Assembly: GCF_050749885.1 (NCBI RefSeq)
Contig: NZ_JBOIUB010000011.1
Location: 62,001-126,000, forward strand
Direction: 5' to 3'
DNA length: 64,000 bases
Source: Zooshikella sp050749885
Lineage (GTDB): Bacteria > Pseudomonadota > Gammaproteobacteria > Pseudomonadales > Zooshikellaceae
Shown: positions 1 to 9,970 of the stretch, piece after piece
Layout: each line of letters starts with the position of its first letter
Position numbering within the stretch: position 1 is the first letter of the stretch
Made by a program: the position numbers and the translations under genes
Notes under the pieces: model-generated
Databases searched by the model: none
Seen by the model: the letters and a program-made list of their open reading frames with translations, nothing else
Told to the model about the DNA's origin: nothing

Positions 1-18
1 ATTTTTAGGGGGTAGCTT

Positions 19-1029
19 ATGCATAATGAAACTCAGGACATTGCTACCAACAGCCACCCTTATACTACACTCACGCCCGACTGCGTACTTGATGCTGTTG
101 AGTCATTAGGCTTCTTATGTGATGGTCGAATCTTCCCACTAAACAGTTATGAAAACCGAGTGTATCAAGTCGGCATTGAAGAACAGACACCGGTCATTGT
201 GAAGTTCTATCGTCCAGAGCGCTGGTCAACCGATCAAATACTTGAAGAACATCAGTTTTTGTTTGAACTTAAAGAACTGGAAATACCTGTCGTCTGCCCG
301 TGGCAAAACACTCAGGGACAAAGCCTCCACACGTTTAATCAGTTTTCATTTGCCGTATTTCCCCGACAAGGAGGACATGCGCCTGAACTGGATAATATGG
401 ACAATTTAGTGATTCTAGGTCGAATGTTAGGCCGTATTCATCAGGTTGGACGCATTAAACCCTTTACACACCGCCCCACCATCGATATAGCCAGTTTTGG
501 ACAGGCAAGTTACCAATATCTCCTAAACTCTGACCTTTTGCCGTATGAGCTGAAAACAGCTTACGAAACTTTAGGACGAGATCTACTTGAGTCACTTGAA
601 AAACAATGGCCAAAGCAAGGCATTGAGATACAACGCATTCATGGCGACTGTCACCCAGGGAATATTCTTTGGCGAGATGACTTACCCCACTTTGTTGACT
701 TTGATGATTGTCGCGCAGGTCCATGTATACAAGACCTATGGATGTTACTTTCAGGTGATCGCCACCAACAAATACAACAGCTCGATGAGATTCTATCTGG
801 CTATGAAGAGTTTTCCAGCTTTAACCTAGCTGAACTAAGAATGATAGAACCATTAAGAACTCTACGAATCATGCATTATAGTGCATGGCTAGCCCGTCGC
901 TGGACCGATCCGGCTTTTCCCAAAGCATTTCCCTGGTTTAATACAGCTCGTTATTGGTCCGAACACATATTAGAGCTTCGTGAACAATTAGCTGCATTAC
1001 AAGAACCACCTCTGACGCTTTATAGCTAA
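19..1029 (+). CDS. srkA: Stress response kinase A (SrkA/YihE/RdoA family)
   Basis: Cytoplasmic Ser/Thr protein kinase of the aminoglycoside-phosphotransferase fold; in E. coli SrkA protects against envelope- and oxidant-induced death. The 336-residue product is close to the roughly 328 of the family. The catalytic loop HGDCHPGN lies at residues 208-214 or so, followed by the metal-binding segment DFDD (227-230), both diagnostic for this kinase-like fold. An N-terminal phosphotransferase lobe with the ENRVYQVG strand (about 45-52) precedes it. The ATG at 19 has a GGGGG stretch about 5 bases upstream that serves as ribosome binding site. In many gammaproteobacteria srkA is followed by dsbA; here the next gene is a mechanosensitive channel on the same strand about 255 bases away, so they are probably separate transcripts. 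Assignment is strong at family level. Confidence 0.9.
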   Translation: MHNETQDIATNSHPYTTLTPDCVLDAVESLGFLCDGRIFPLNSYENRVYQVGIEEQTPVIVKFYRPERWSTDQILEEHQFLFELKELEIPVVCPWQNTQGQSLHTFNQFSFAVFPRQGGHAPELDNMDNLVILGRMLGRIHQVGRIKPFTHRPTIDIASFGQASYQYLLNSDLLPYELKTAYETLGRDLLESLEKQWPKQGIEIQRIHGDCHPGNILWRDDLPHFVDFDDCRAGPCIQDLWMLLSGDRHQQIQQLDEILSGYEEFSSFNLAELRMIEPLRTLRIMHYSAWLARRWTDPAFPKAFPWFNTARYWSEHILELREQLAALQEPPLTLYS

Positions 1030-1284
1030 CTACTTATGCTTGTTTATTTAAGCAAAGCTAATATCGAGTAAGTACATTGTTTGCATAAGTTAAGCAGGTA
1101 TTAATTCAACTCAATAACAGCATTAACGTCCTAATCGGCACGAATCAAGACTATCAAGACCTAAATAAGGTGCGATCAAAATAACAAAAATGTATTAGTC
1201 GACTATTGTTCATCAATAACTTGTTTACAATACTACTCTTTTATTTTGACAGTTTTCGTAAACACAAAAAGAGCCTTATATATT

Positions 1285-4200
1285 ATGAGCGTCCACCTTA
1301 AGCGATGTACTTTTGTGTCATTTAGAGTTTGGCTTTTTTTGCTATTCAGCCTCTGTGTTTTAAATTCTTTCCCCCAGGCGATAGCAGAAGCTGCAACAAC
1401 AGATATTAAGCTCCCATCCAAAGAACTTATTAAAAAGTCAATAGACTCTGTTGATCAAAAAAAACTAAGTTCAGATGAGCAAAAAGAACTTCGTGGCGTT
1501 CTACAAGACACTTTACAAAAGCTTGAACAAGTTGAGCAGGAAAAGCAACGCTTACATACCCTGCGCCAGGAATATGCTGATATTCCCAGGCAAATCAGAT
1601 CATTAGAGCAGGATGTTCGCAAGCTATCTATCCCCAAAAAAGCGGATCTACGAAAAGGATTTGAAAAACATAACCTTGACCGTTTAGAGGACATACTAAG
1701 CGAAAAGCAAGCAGATCTATCTGATGTACAAAGCCAACTGGATAGAAACAGTGATCTTATTACAATCACTCAAAAATTGCCGGAGACAACTCAGGCAGAA
1801 ATGGCCGCCAACCAAAAGAAAACTGATGCCCTCAATGATGAACTTCGCAAGTTACAAAGCAACGAAAAACCCCCAAAGTTTGGAGAGGAAAGAGAACATT
1901 TAATCTTTTCACAAATAGAGCATATGCGTAGAGAAAACTCTGTGCTGCGTCTGAAAAAACGCCATAGTACTGAATACTTAGGCCTTCTTAACGCCAAGTC
2001 TGAGTTACTCACTAAACAGGCCAAAATTTTACAAAAAGAAATCAAAGTACTTGATGATTTAGTTATTACTAAACGTCGTGAAGAAACTCAAAAGGTGCTT
2101 GATTCTGCATCCGAAGCGACTAAGTCATCCGAAAATACACACCCAATTTTAAAAGAACAGGCAAAAACCAATATACACCTAAGTAAGTCGCTGCTTCGAG
2201 TGACAGATAGCTTAACAGAGCTAAATCGTAAGAACTCAGCCATTACTCAGCAATTACAGTTTATTAAACAAATTGGTCAGTCTATCGATCAACAAACAGC
2301 TATCTTAAGTGACTCACCTGTTTTAGGTAAGTTTCTTCGTCAGCAAAAGCAAGCGTTGCCAAAAATTCAGTTGCACAACGATCTTCCTGAACTCATAGCC
2401 AATCTACGTTTTGACCAGTTTCAAAATACTGAGGAAAAGAAGAAGTTAAGCAAAGCTTATATAGAGCAACTTTACGTTACAGCAGTGCAAGAAGCAGAAA
2501 ATAAATTATCAGAAACGAATAAAACACTCGAAGAGCTTAAAGCACAACAAGCCGAGGAAGAAAAAAAACAACAAGAAACGCAAAAAGAGCAGGAAGCTAA
2601 ATCAGAGCAAGAACAACCTAAAAATCCAGAAGACACAACTAAGGTTGCTGAAGAAAAAGAAACGACAGAACCCACTCCAACATCTGAACTTAGCCAGAAA
2701 ATAGCTTCACAAGAAAAGCTACAGAAAACGCTTAGTGAAGACCTCAAGATTATTAAAACTTTAAAACCAGAGTTGGAAAAAATTATTCAACTTCGTGAAA
2801 AATTGTTGGATAACCTTATTTCAGAACAAAATAAACTACTCAGTATTGCTATTACATTACAAATCAATCAGCAAGAACTTAAGAAAAATCGAGATGAACT
2901 TGCGGCATCATTAGAAAAACAACTGTTTTGGATCGCCAGTAATAAACCCATTGATAGCAAATGGTTTAAAAGCTTACCTAAAATTGCAAAAATAGAGTTT
3001 CGGGATATCCAAGGCAGCCCCTGGGAAGCTTTTAGACTAAATCTTATTGAACGTTGGCCATTGGCTATCGTTTTCACATTATTACTGGTTTTCACTGTTC
3101 TTCGGTATCGTCCACTTAAAGACTACCAACTGTGGTTGACAGATAAAGTAGGTAAGGTACAGCGGGATGACCTAATGGTGAGTCCTAAGGGAATTGCTAT
3201 TTCTGCCTTTCATGCCTTGCCTATTCCTCTGTTCCTGATGTTTATTAGCGTATTTCTCAAACAAGTGGAGAGCAGGGAATTAATTGTACATGTGCTCAGT
3301 GAAGGGCTTTCATCATTAGCCGTAGCCACCTTTGCCCTGGCAATGATGCATTATATGACCAAGTCAAACGGTGTCTGTCTCACTCACTTTAAATGGTCTG
3401 AAGAATTAACAACCCATCTCAATAAAAATATTCGATTAATCGCCTTAGCGTTAATTCCATTGGCTTTTATTACACGCATTTCTTCTAACCTACTCGTCGA
3501 ACTTGATCGTGAAGTGATTGGACAAATTCCCTTTATGATCACGGCGTTGCTCTTAAGTCTTGGCTTATTCCGATTACTACAACCACCTTTATATCTTTTC
3601 AAATCAAAGGTAATTCACTATTTAATTGCTTACAGCATAATAGTCACCCCATTAGTATTTGTAGTATTAACAATTTTGGGCTATTTCTACACCGCACTAA
3701 CACTGCAACATCACTTTATCAATAGCTTCTATCTGGTTTCAGTATGGGTACTGATACATGCATTGATTGTCAGAAATCTACACGTTGCTGCACGACGTTT
3801 AGCTTTCCAAAGGGCATTAGAAAAACGCGCCGCCAGCCGAGATCCTGAACAAGCACAAGAAACCTTTGAAGAACCTGTTATCGATATGGAGTCAATCAAT
3901 AACCAATCCATTCGATTAATTAATGCCACAATGTTGGCTCTGCTTGTTATCGCTTTCTATGCTATTTGGTCCAACTTATTACCTGTTTTCGAATACCTAG
4001 ACACAATTAACCTATGGGAATACCAATCAGAGATCGATGGAAAACAAACACTCATTCCACTTAACCTGAGTGATGCGCTGCTATCCATTATTATCTTTGG
4101 TGTCTCATTAATTCTTAGCCAGAACCTTCCCGGTTTGCTGGAAATATCCTTACTGTCAAAGATGAAGCTACGACAAGGTACTTCATATGCAGTAACCACA

Positions 4201-4914
4201 ATTGTTCGTTACTTTATAACAGGTGTAGGGACCGTCATGGCCCTCAGCACACTGGGGTTAGAATGGAGTAAGTTACAGTGGTTAGTAGCCGCGCTCAGTG
4301 TGGGCTTAGGTTTTGGATTACAAGAAATCTTTGCCAACTTTGTATCGGGTTTAATTATTCTGTTTGAACGCCCAGTACGTATTGGTGACACCGTTACTAT
4401 TGGTGATCAACATGGCAGTGTTTCCCGTATTCGCATTCGTGCAACAACAATCACAGACTGGGACAATAAAGAAATCATTATCCCTAATAAAGTTTTTGTC
4501 ACCGATCGGCTGATCAACTGGAGCTTAAGTAGCCCCATTACCCGCATCATCATCAACGTTGGTGTCGCCTATGGTTCAGACTTGGAAAAAACCAAAGAGC
4601 TCTTACTTAAAGCTGCTCATGAACACCCCAAAGTTCTCCATGACCCTGAACCACAAGTGCTCTTCACCTCATTTGGTGATAGCACACTTGATCACGAACT
4701 AAGAGCACATGTTCAGGAGCTTCGTGATCGACTACCTACCTCTGATCAACTGCTGAGAGCAATTGATCGAATGTTTAAAGAACATAATATCGAAATTGCT
4801 TTCCCTCAACGGGATCTACATATCCGTAGCTTACCTGATAATAGTATGTCCCCCATTGTTCAACCTAAACAGAAGTCCTCAGACGATGACGCTGATGAAA
4901 GTCAAAGTGCTTAA
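1285..4914 (+). CDS. MscK/KefA-type large mechanosensitive channel
   Basis: Inner-membrane tension-gated channel that relieves hypo-osmotic pressure. The order of parts is: signal peptide ending near an Ala-rich AIAEA site, a very long charged periplasmic coiled coil with a Glu/Gln/Lys-rich insert (bases about 2540-2680), a run of about ten hydrophobic helices from base 3055 onward, then the MscS core. The pore helix and beta domain are clear: LGFGLQEIFANFVSGL, then ILFERPVRIGDTV and the IIIPNKVF strand. The product is about 1209 residues against about 1120 for E. coli MscK. A TTG at 1246 would extend it by 13 residues, but the ATG at 1285 directly before the basic-then-hydrophobic leader is the better start, with a weak GAG upstream. 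MscK in E. coli responds to K+ and tension; the ion requirement here cannot be read from sequence. Confidence 0.88.
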   Translation: MSVHLKRCTFVSFRVWLFLLFSLCVLNSFPQAIAEAATTDIKLPSKELIKKSIDSVDQKKLSSDEQKELRGVLQDTLQKLEQVEQEKQRLHTLRQEYADIPRQIRSLEQDVRKLSIPKKADLRKGFEKHNLDRLEDILSEKQADLSDVQSQLDRNSDLITITQKLPETTQAEMAANQKKTDALNDELRKLQSNEKPPKFGEEREHLIFSQIEHMRRENSVLRLKKRHSTEYLGLLNAKSELLTKQAKILQKEIKVLDDLVITKRREETQKVLDSASEATKSSENTHPILKEQAKTNIHLSKSLLRVTDSLTELNRKNSAITQQLQFIKQIGQSIDQQTAILSDSPVLGKFLRQQKQALPKIQLHNDLPELIANLRFDQFQNTEEKKKLSKAYIEQLYVTAVQEAENKLSETNKTLEELKAQQAEEEKKQQETQKEQEAKSEQEQPKNPEDTTKVAEEKETTEPTPTSELSQKIASQEKLQKTLSEDLKIIKTLKPELEKIIQLREKLLDNLISEQNKLLSIAITLQINQQELKKNRDELAASLEKQLFWIASNKPIDSKWFKSLPKIAKIEFRDIQGSPWEAFRLNLIERWPLAIVFTLLLVFTVLRYRPLKDYQLWLTDKVGKVQRDDLMVSPKGIAISAFHALPIPLFLMFISVFLKQVESRELIVHVLSEGLSSLAVATFALAMMHYMTKSNGVCLTHFKWSEELTTHLNKNIRLIALALIPLAFITRISSNLLVELDREVIGQIPFMITALLLSLGLFRLLQPPLYLFKSKVIHYLIAYSIIVTPLVFVVLTILGYFYTALTLQHHFINSFYLVSVWVLIHALIVRNLHVAARRLAFQRALEKRAASRDPEQAQETFEEPVIDMESINNQSIRLINATMLALLVIAFYAIWSNLLPVFEYLDTINLWEYQSEIDGKQTLIPLNLSDALLSIIIFGVSLILSQNLPGLLEISLLSKMKLRQGTSYAVTTIVRYFITGVGTVMALSTLGLEWSKLQWLVAALSVGLGFGLQEIFANFVSGLIILFERPVRIGDTVTIGDQHGSVSRIRIRATTITDWDNKEIIIPNKVFVTDRLINWSLSSPITRIIINVGVAYGSDLEKTKELLLKAAHEHPKVLHDPEPQVLFTSFGDSTLDHELRAHVQELRDRLPTSDQLLRAIDRMFKEHNIEIAFPQRDLHIRSLPDNSMSPIVQPKQKSSDDDADESQSA

Positions 4915-4933
4915 CATATAACATTCATCACTT

Positions 4934-4961
4934 CCCTCAGGAGAAAAGCTATCTCCTGGGG
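4934..4961 (+). terminator. Hairpin after the MscK-type gene
   Basis: CAGGAGA at 4938-4944 pairs with TCTCCTG at 4952-4958 around a 7-base loop, and the stem can be extended outward by a T-G pair and C-G pairs. It lies about 20 bases after the stop codon. The following sequence is only moderately T-rich (CCTTTTATTG), so this is a weak intrinsic terminator or an mRNA-end stabilising hairpin. Confidence 0.4.
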
Positions 4962-5047
4962 ATACCCTTACCTTTTATTGGGTTCTCTATAGTTAAAAAA
5001 CACGTACACTGTAAGCGAAGAGTATCTGGGTCTAATGGGACTAAGTC

Positions 5048-6511
5048 ATGTATTCAACGCAAGCACTTCCTTTTGATAACTCATTTGTGAACTCTCTTCC
5101 TGAGACCTTTTTTCAGCGAATCAAACCGTCCCCTTTGGAGTCCACTCACCTCGTTAGCTTCAACCCATCAGCTGCAGCCTTAATTGATTTATCTCCTACT
5201 GAACAATACCGTGCCGAGTTTATTAATGCCTTTAGTGGACTATCCCCCTTAGCAAGCATGGACCCAATAGCAATGGTCTACTCTGGACACCAGTTTGGTA
5301 GTTACAATCCTCAATTAGGTGATGGGCGGGGATTATTACTAGGGGAGGTACTCAATAAAAAGCAGGAACGATGGGATATACATTTAAAAGGAGCAGGCCT
5401 TACCCCCTTTTCCCGTGATGGTGATGGTCGCGCTGTATTACGTTCAACAATACGAGAATATTTAGGTAGTGAGGCGCTTCATCATTTAGGTATTCCCACC
5501 ACCCGAGGATTATGCATTTTTGGAAGCAGTGAGCTCGTTTATCGTGAGAAAGTTGAGTCAGGCGCTTCTCTCATAAGACTCGCACAAAGTCATATACGCT
5601 TTGGTACTTTTGAGTATTTTTATTACACTCAACAACATAGTGCACTTAAAACGTTAGCTGATTATACCATTCAGCGACATTTTCCTGATGCACTAGAGCA
5701 ACCCAATTCCTATTTATTTTTTTTCCAACAAGTTATTCAGAAAACGGCTGAATTAATTGCAAAATGGCAGGCCGTTGGCTTTGCGCATGGCGTTATGAAT
5801 ACAGATAATATGTCGATTATTGGCGAGACATTTGATTTTGGCCCCTTTGGCTTTTTGGATAACTTTGATGCTACCTATATTTGCAATCACTCAGACTATC
5901 AAGGACGTTATGCATTTAATCAGCAACCAAGCATTGCCTATTGGAACTGTAGTTGCCTAGGGCAAGCATTGCTACCTTTAGCTCCAGTAGAAGATATTAA
6001 AGCCGCTCTTAATAAATTCCCTGAATATTTTTTCCAATGCTATGATAGGCTTATTAGAAAAAAACTAGGTCTTTTTGAAGAAAAAAATACAGATAAAGAT
6101 TTAATTACAGAATTATTTCAACTATTACAAGATCAACAACCTGATTATACACTTTTCTTTCGTTACCTTAGTGATTACAAGCCAAACCAAGCACACAAAA
6201 AGCTTAGCTGTCTTTTCAACGACACAGAACAATTAGATGCATGGCTAGCTCATTACGCCACTCGTTTATTATCTGAAAATGTTAACGAGCAACAACGTAC
6301 AAATATCATGAAGTCAGTCAATCCTAAATACATTTTACGTAATTATTTAGCTCAAGTTGCGATAGAAAAAGCAGAACAAAAAGACTTTAGTGAAATAGAC
6401 AAGCTTCTCAAGATTTTGTCTACCCCTTATGACGAACAACATGAAAATGAGGAATACGCAAAACAAGCCCCAGCTTGGAGTAAAACAATTCAGGTAAGTT
6501 GCTCGTCTTAA
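5048..6511 (+). CDS. selO: Protein adenylyltransferase SelO (YdiU/UPF0061)
   Basis: Pseudokinase-fold enzyme that transfers AMP from ATP to Ser/Thr/Tyr of target proteins and is linked to oxidative-stress responses. The 487-residue length matches bacterial SelO (about 480). Characteristic blocks are visible in order: YSGHQFGSYNPQLGDGRG near residue 77, the HLKGAG and PFSRDGDGRAVLRS segment near 113-132, the GIPTTRG loop, RLAQSHIRFG, and the HGVMNTDNMS catalytic segment near 249. The protein ends in the conserved CSS tripeptide; the Cys occupies the site that is selenocysteine in animal SelO and is proposed to form a regulatory disulfide. The gene stands alone between the channel gene and a convergent coiled-coil gene. 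The start ATG follows a GGGAC stretch; no other in-frame start is needed. Confidence 0.93.
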   Translation: MYSTQALPFDNSFVNSLPETFFQRIKPSPLESTHLVSFNPSAAALIDLSPTEQYRAEFINAFSGLSPLASMDPIAMVYSGHQFGSYNPQLGDGRGLLLGEVLNKKQERWDIHLKGAGLTPFSRDGDGRAVLRSTIREYLGSEALHHLGIPTTRGLCIFGSSELVYREKVESGASLIRLAQSHIRFGTFEYFYYTQQHSALKTLADYTIQRHFPDALEQPNSYLFFFQQVIQKTAELIAKWQAVGFAHGVMNTDNMSIIGETFDFGPFGFLDNFDATYICNHSDYQGRYAFNQQPSIAYWNCSCLGQALLPLAPVEDIKAALNKFPEYFFQCYDRLIRKKLGLFEEKNTDKDLITELFQLLQDQQPDYTLFFRYLSDYKPNQAHKKLSCLFNDTEQLDAWLAHYATRLLSENVNEQQRTNIMKSVNPKYILRNYLAQVAIEKAEQKDFSEIDKLLKILSTPYDEQHENEEYAKQAPAWSKTIQVSCSS

Positions 6512-6950
6512 GTGTTTAGAGTTCCTGTTGTGACTCGTCTTTAGATATAAGCAAAAATTTTATAGTTACAATTGTAAAACTAGCCAGCTAAAACGCTGTA
6601 AACACAATTGCACAATTTAGCTAATGGACTAGAAGGAACGCTAGAGGTTACATGAAATGAAGTGTCGGACTTAGAAAACTAAGATATTAGTATAATCTTA
6701 TTCGACAAGGCAGGTCTTTAGATACAAGTACTAAAGTTTTTACCACATATGAACTCATATCAAATGATGAAGGTGTTCATCACAAACAACATACCCATAT
6801 ACAACAGTTGCGGAGTATAATAAGCATACAGGTAGAAAAATTGAGAATCTTGTATGACTCGCTACAAAAGATATAAGCAATTTTAATCGCATTATATAAA
6901 AAAGTGGGGGAGCTTTTACGAGCCCCCACTTACTAAAGAGGGGCCACGTA
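6512..6950. other. Intergenic region between convergent selO and the coiled-coil gene
   Basis: AT-rich, no credible open reading frame. It contains an imperfect direct repeat of about 30 bases (6532-6561 and 6855-6884, sharing TGACTCG and AGATATAAGCAA) and the terminator at 6903-6930. Confidence 0.5.
6896..6930 (-). terminator. Rho-independent terminator of the coiled-coil gene
   Basis: AGTGGGGG (6903-6910) pairs perfectly with CCCCCACT (6923-6930). Read on the minus strand the GC-rich stem is followed by a run of T residues (the A run at 6897-6903), placing it about 20 bases after the stop codon of the minus-strand gene ending at 6951. Confidence 0.85.
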
Positions 6951-7598
6951 TTAACTCAAAGATTCATCAATAAACGCTTTAACATCCTGTGGCATACGGC
7001 TAATTGCTGGTAGCTGAAACTCGTTATTTTCCAGAATAGCTACTTTAGTGCAACCTGTACGGCAGTCAAGGATACGGAATTTAGCATTTTCTGGGTATTG
7101 GTCAGCTTCAGTCTCTTCAACTGGGAAGACTTTCCAATTACCGTTAGAAGAAGTATAAACAGCCTCTACAGCTGCTGTTTTTTCAACACTAGCGCTTACT
7201 TCATTACTTGTAGCTTCAGCAGAAGATTCTTGATTTTCAGTATCCTGCTTTGCTTTATCAAGTTCTTGAGTCAAACTTTGTACTTTTTCTTTATACTCAG
7301 TGACTTTTTTCTTAAGCAGCTGATTACCTTTGGTCAGCTCTTCATTCTTCTTTTTAAAATCAAGATTTTTACGTTTTAGCTGATCAGTATTAGCTTGCTT
7401 GATTTTCTTTTGTAGCTGACAGACTTGATTATTAAGCTGTTTACTTTCCGCTTTAGCAGATTGAAGCTGTTTTTTTAATGATTCTACTTGTTTTTCAAAT
7501 GATGTTAGTTTGTCCTCGTAGGAGGAGCGAATGTCTTCCTCCACAGCCATTAGTTGTTCTAAACGTTCAATTTGCTCGAAATTAACAGTGTCTGTCAT
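6951..7598 (-). CDS. Coiled-coil protein of unknown function
   Basis: Not recognised as a named family. The 215-residue product has no signal peptide or membrane segment. Residues about 8-125 form an almost uninterrupted heptad-repeat coiled coil rich in Lys, Glu and Gln. A short Ser/Ala/Glu linker follows, and residues about 150-215 make a small folded-looking domain beginning NWKVFPVEE, with two Cys in a CRTGC pattern and a conserved-looking ending AFIDESL. The ATG at 7598 is preceded by TTAGGC about 8 bases upstream. A strong terminator follows. The layout, a rod with a compact C-terminal head, suggests a scaffold or adaptor; this is inference only. Confidence 0.7.
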   Translation of the reverse strand: MTDTVNFEQIERLEQLMAVEEDIRSSYEDKLTSFEKQVESLKKQLQSAKAESKQLNNQVCQLQKKIKQANTDQLKRKNLDFKKKNEELTKGNQLLKKKVTEYKEKVQSLTQELDKAKQDTENQESSAEATSNEVSASVEKTAAVEAVYTSSNGNWKVFPVEETEADQYPENAKFRILDCRTGCTKVAILENNEFQLPAISRMPQDVKAFIDESLS

Positions 7599-8563
7599 GA
7601 TCTATGCCTAACTACTCCAATAGCAAATACTCTTTAAACATTAACATATACAGGAAAAGCTCCAAGTCGTTCTACCTGTATTATTTTCATTGCTTAACCA
7701 TATGCACTGCAAACAGCAGACTCAATACCCTAAAAACTCAATAAACTATAGCATTAAATAACATGCTCTCCTGAATCAAAGGATTTACATTAGCGATTAT
7801 ATAACCTGCTATAGTCAGCTACCCGTAAAGCTTTAAATTATGGTATTTGCATGATTAACAACGCAATGGGAGGTATTACACTCAGTGGAATCTAGTTTTA
7901 CAGCGTTCACTAGACTCAGACGTCAAAGCTCATGCTTAAAGCCTTATGACTCAATAAAGTTGCTGATAATCCTTTTGGCTTGCTTCAGATTAGTCTATGT
8001 AGGGTCACCTCAAGTTTACACTGTTCAAACCGTACGCGCGGATTGTAATGACGTATACAGGTATCGTCAAATCAAATAGGCAAACCATTGCAAGCTTTTT
8101 AGCTAGCAGCGACTGCACTATACAATACAACCATTAATCCGGCGGGAAGGCTGGCGCAGGAATCTCCTTAAAGCTTCAATCCAGATGGTAAGCATTACAC
8201 TATTATGTTTTGATGTGAAAATAGTAGCTTTATAAATGACAGGCTACTATACACTCGGTTTCATTATTTGCCAATACCAAATTGTAAAATTAAGATATTT
8301 CTCACGCTTATTAGGCATATTGCATTACATTATGGTAGGAAATCCTGAGTAATTTTCATCAATTAGTCGCGGTACATTCAACTCTACTACTTTAAAGCAC
8401 TCATTTGCTCTATGAAAGCGTACCAGGATATGTCAATAGTGCCATCCAGTAGCAAAAAAACTAAAAGATTGGCCTAACAAGTTCATATAAGCACCCAAAA
8501 TACCATGGGTTCACCTTGGCATACAAAAAGTCACTCATTAATGAGGCTGTTCCTTACCATACC
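7599..8563. other. Long intergenic region, no convincing gene
   Basis: About 965 bases with no open reading frame that has both a good ribosome site and protein-like composition. On the minus strand between about 8470 and 8330 a stretch translates sensibly for some 35 codons (containing HILVRFHRAN and NECFKVVELN) but is bounded by stops, so a decayed gene fragment is possible. An 8-base inverted repeat (ATAGTAGC 8221-8228 and GCTACTAT 8243-8250) is also present. Confidence 0.4.
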
Positions 8564-9970
8564 TCATATTGATAGTGTTTTATCTAATAGCTTTACTTGC
8601 TCAACCCGGTAAATTGAGCCGGACTTCCAGTAAAACGCATATAAATCATTGCCGACAACAAGTTCTACAATATTTCCCTCAGAATCTCGTTTAATAGTTA
8701 CTTTTTGCGTTTCCAATCCCCGTTTAGCATCAAAGTAAAAGAACGGTAATGCACTCTTCCCTTTAGAGTAAACATCTGTAAGAAACAACACATGTTGAAG
8801 TGGGTGACGATTTCCTTTTCGCCATGTAGTAACCGCTGATTGCAAAGACTTATAACTGTCAAAGCTCCAATACAACCCCATCATGGTAAAAAACTCATTG
8901 GGGTTATCCACAAAGTATCCCTTTTCAGTGGGGGCTGCGAGATAATGGTGTGCTTCCAGCCCAGCTGCAGCAAGTAAGACCTGTTTTCGTTTCTTTAGTT
9001 GAAAGTCACTCTGTATACTATATTGGTCAATCACTCGGCTAACTCCCTTAGCGAGTGCCAGATAGAAAGGATCTAAATCTGCCATACCAGGAAGTATAGA
9101 ATCGCTGTTTTGATTATCGATTACTATACCTTGTCCAACAGTCGTCAACTCAAATTGTGTTCCTTTCTCTCCTTCAAGTACTGTTGCCAAGGCAATATAT
9201 CTCAGATTATGCAACCCAATAGGCAAATTCTCCAAGTAGCTAGTAACCCATCGCTTTTGCTGGTCACTCAGCTCTTGCTGTTCTAACAGGACAACACCAT
9301 GCTGTAACCACAACCGTCGATGTTCACCCAATAAACCTGCAGCATCTGCCAACTCCATACGTAGCTCAACATTCAGTGCAAATAAATCCAATGCATTAAT
9401 AAGTAGCTGAGCCTGCATAATCCAATAGAAAGATTGTTCAACATGCGCATCACGCATATTTTTCAACCATTGCAAATAAAATTCATAAAGCGCTTTCTTC
9501 TGCTGCTTTGAAGCACTTTTGGAATACAAGTTGAGAAATCTTGCCTGGTTTAATAAAGATGACTGTTTTTCTGATGATAGCTGGGTATAAGCCTCTGCTG
9601 TATTACATAAACTAAGCAAATTCTGTTGAATCGCTACAGCTAAGGCTGGATTCACTTTTTTTTGAACATTGGGCAATGACCACACGAAGCCCAAATAGTC
9701 AAAGTAAATACGCAGCTGCTCTGTAAATGGTTGATTTACAAAGTAATTAGTAAAGAAGCTCTGAAAGTCTCGTCTGCCATAACGAGGACTACGAAAGATT
9801 TTAAACGCTTTACTCGCTGCAGATTGACTCCATTTTTGAGAAAGTACAGATAAACTCTGGCTGAGACTCAACTGATCTTGGTTATCTAAGACAGCCCAAC
9901 TATATGATGGAGCCATGCAGCAGACAATCATAAAAATCGTTGCTCGAATGAACTGATTGTTTCCACACAT
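8564..9970 (-). CDS. Exported protein of unknown function
   Basis: No family recognised. The 468-residue product begins with a hydrophobic segment (about residues 9-25) ending in an Ala-containing SYSWA site, so export is likely. The body is largely helical with many Gln and Leu. The C-terminal third has a stretch EAHHYLA (near 340) followed about ten residues later by NPNEFFTMMGLYW. In M34/M90-like metallopeptidases an HEXXH helix is followed by an N-x-x-EFF helix, so this could be a degenerate relative, but the HEXXH itself is absent. The ATG at 9970 has only a weak ribosome site. The gene stands alone, flanked by about 970 and 540 bases without genes. Confidence 0.65.
   Translation of the reverse strand: MCGNNQFIRATIFMIVCCMAPSYSWAVLDNQDQLSLSQSLSVLSQKWSQSAASKAFKIFRSPRYGRRDFQSFFTNYFVNQPFTEQLRIYFDYLGFVWSLPNVQKKVNPALAVAIQQNLLSLCNTAEAYTQLSSEKQSSLLNQARFLNLYSKSASKQQKKALYEFYLQWLKNMRDAHVEQSFYWIMQAQLLINALDLFALNVELRMELADAAGLLGEHRRLWLQHGVVLLEQQELSDQQKRWVTSYLENLPIGLHNLRYIALATVLEGEKGTQFELTTVGQGIVIDNQNSDSILPGMADLDPFYLALAKGVSRVIDQYSIQSDFQLKKRKQVLLAAAGLEAHHYLAAPTEKGYFVDNPNEFFTMMGLYWSFDSYKSLQSAVTTWRKGNRHPLQHVLFLTDVYSKGKSALPFFYFDAKRGLETQKVTIKRDSEGNIVELVVGNDLYAFYWKSGSIYRVEQVKLLDKTLSI

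Noticed and set aside
7885..8079. 64-codon plus-strand frame
   Set aside because: Unusual composition, no ribosome site, no family; GTG start in a gene-poor stretch.
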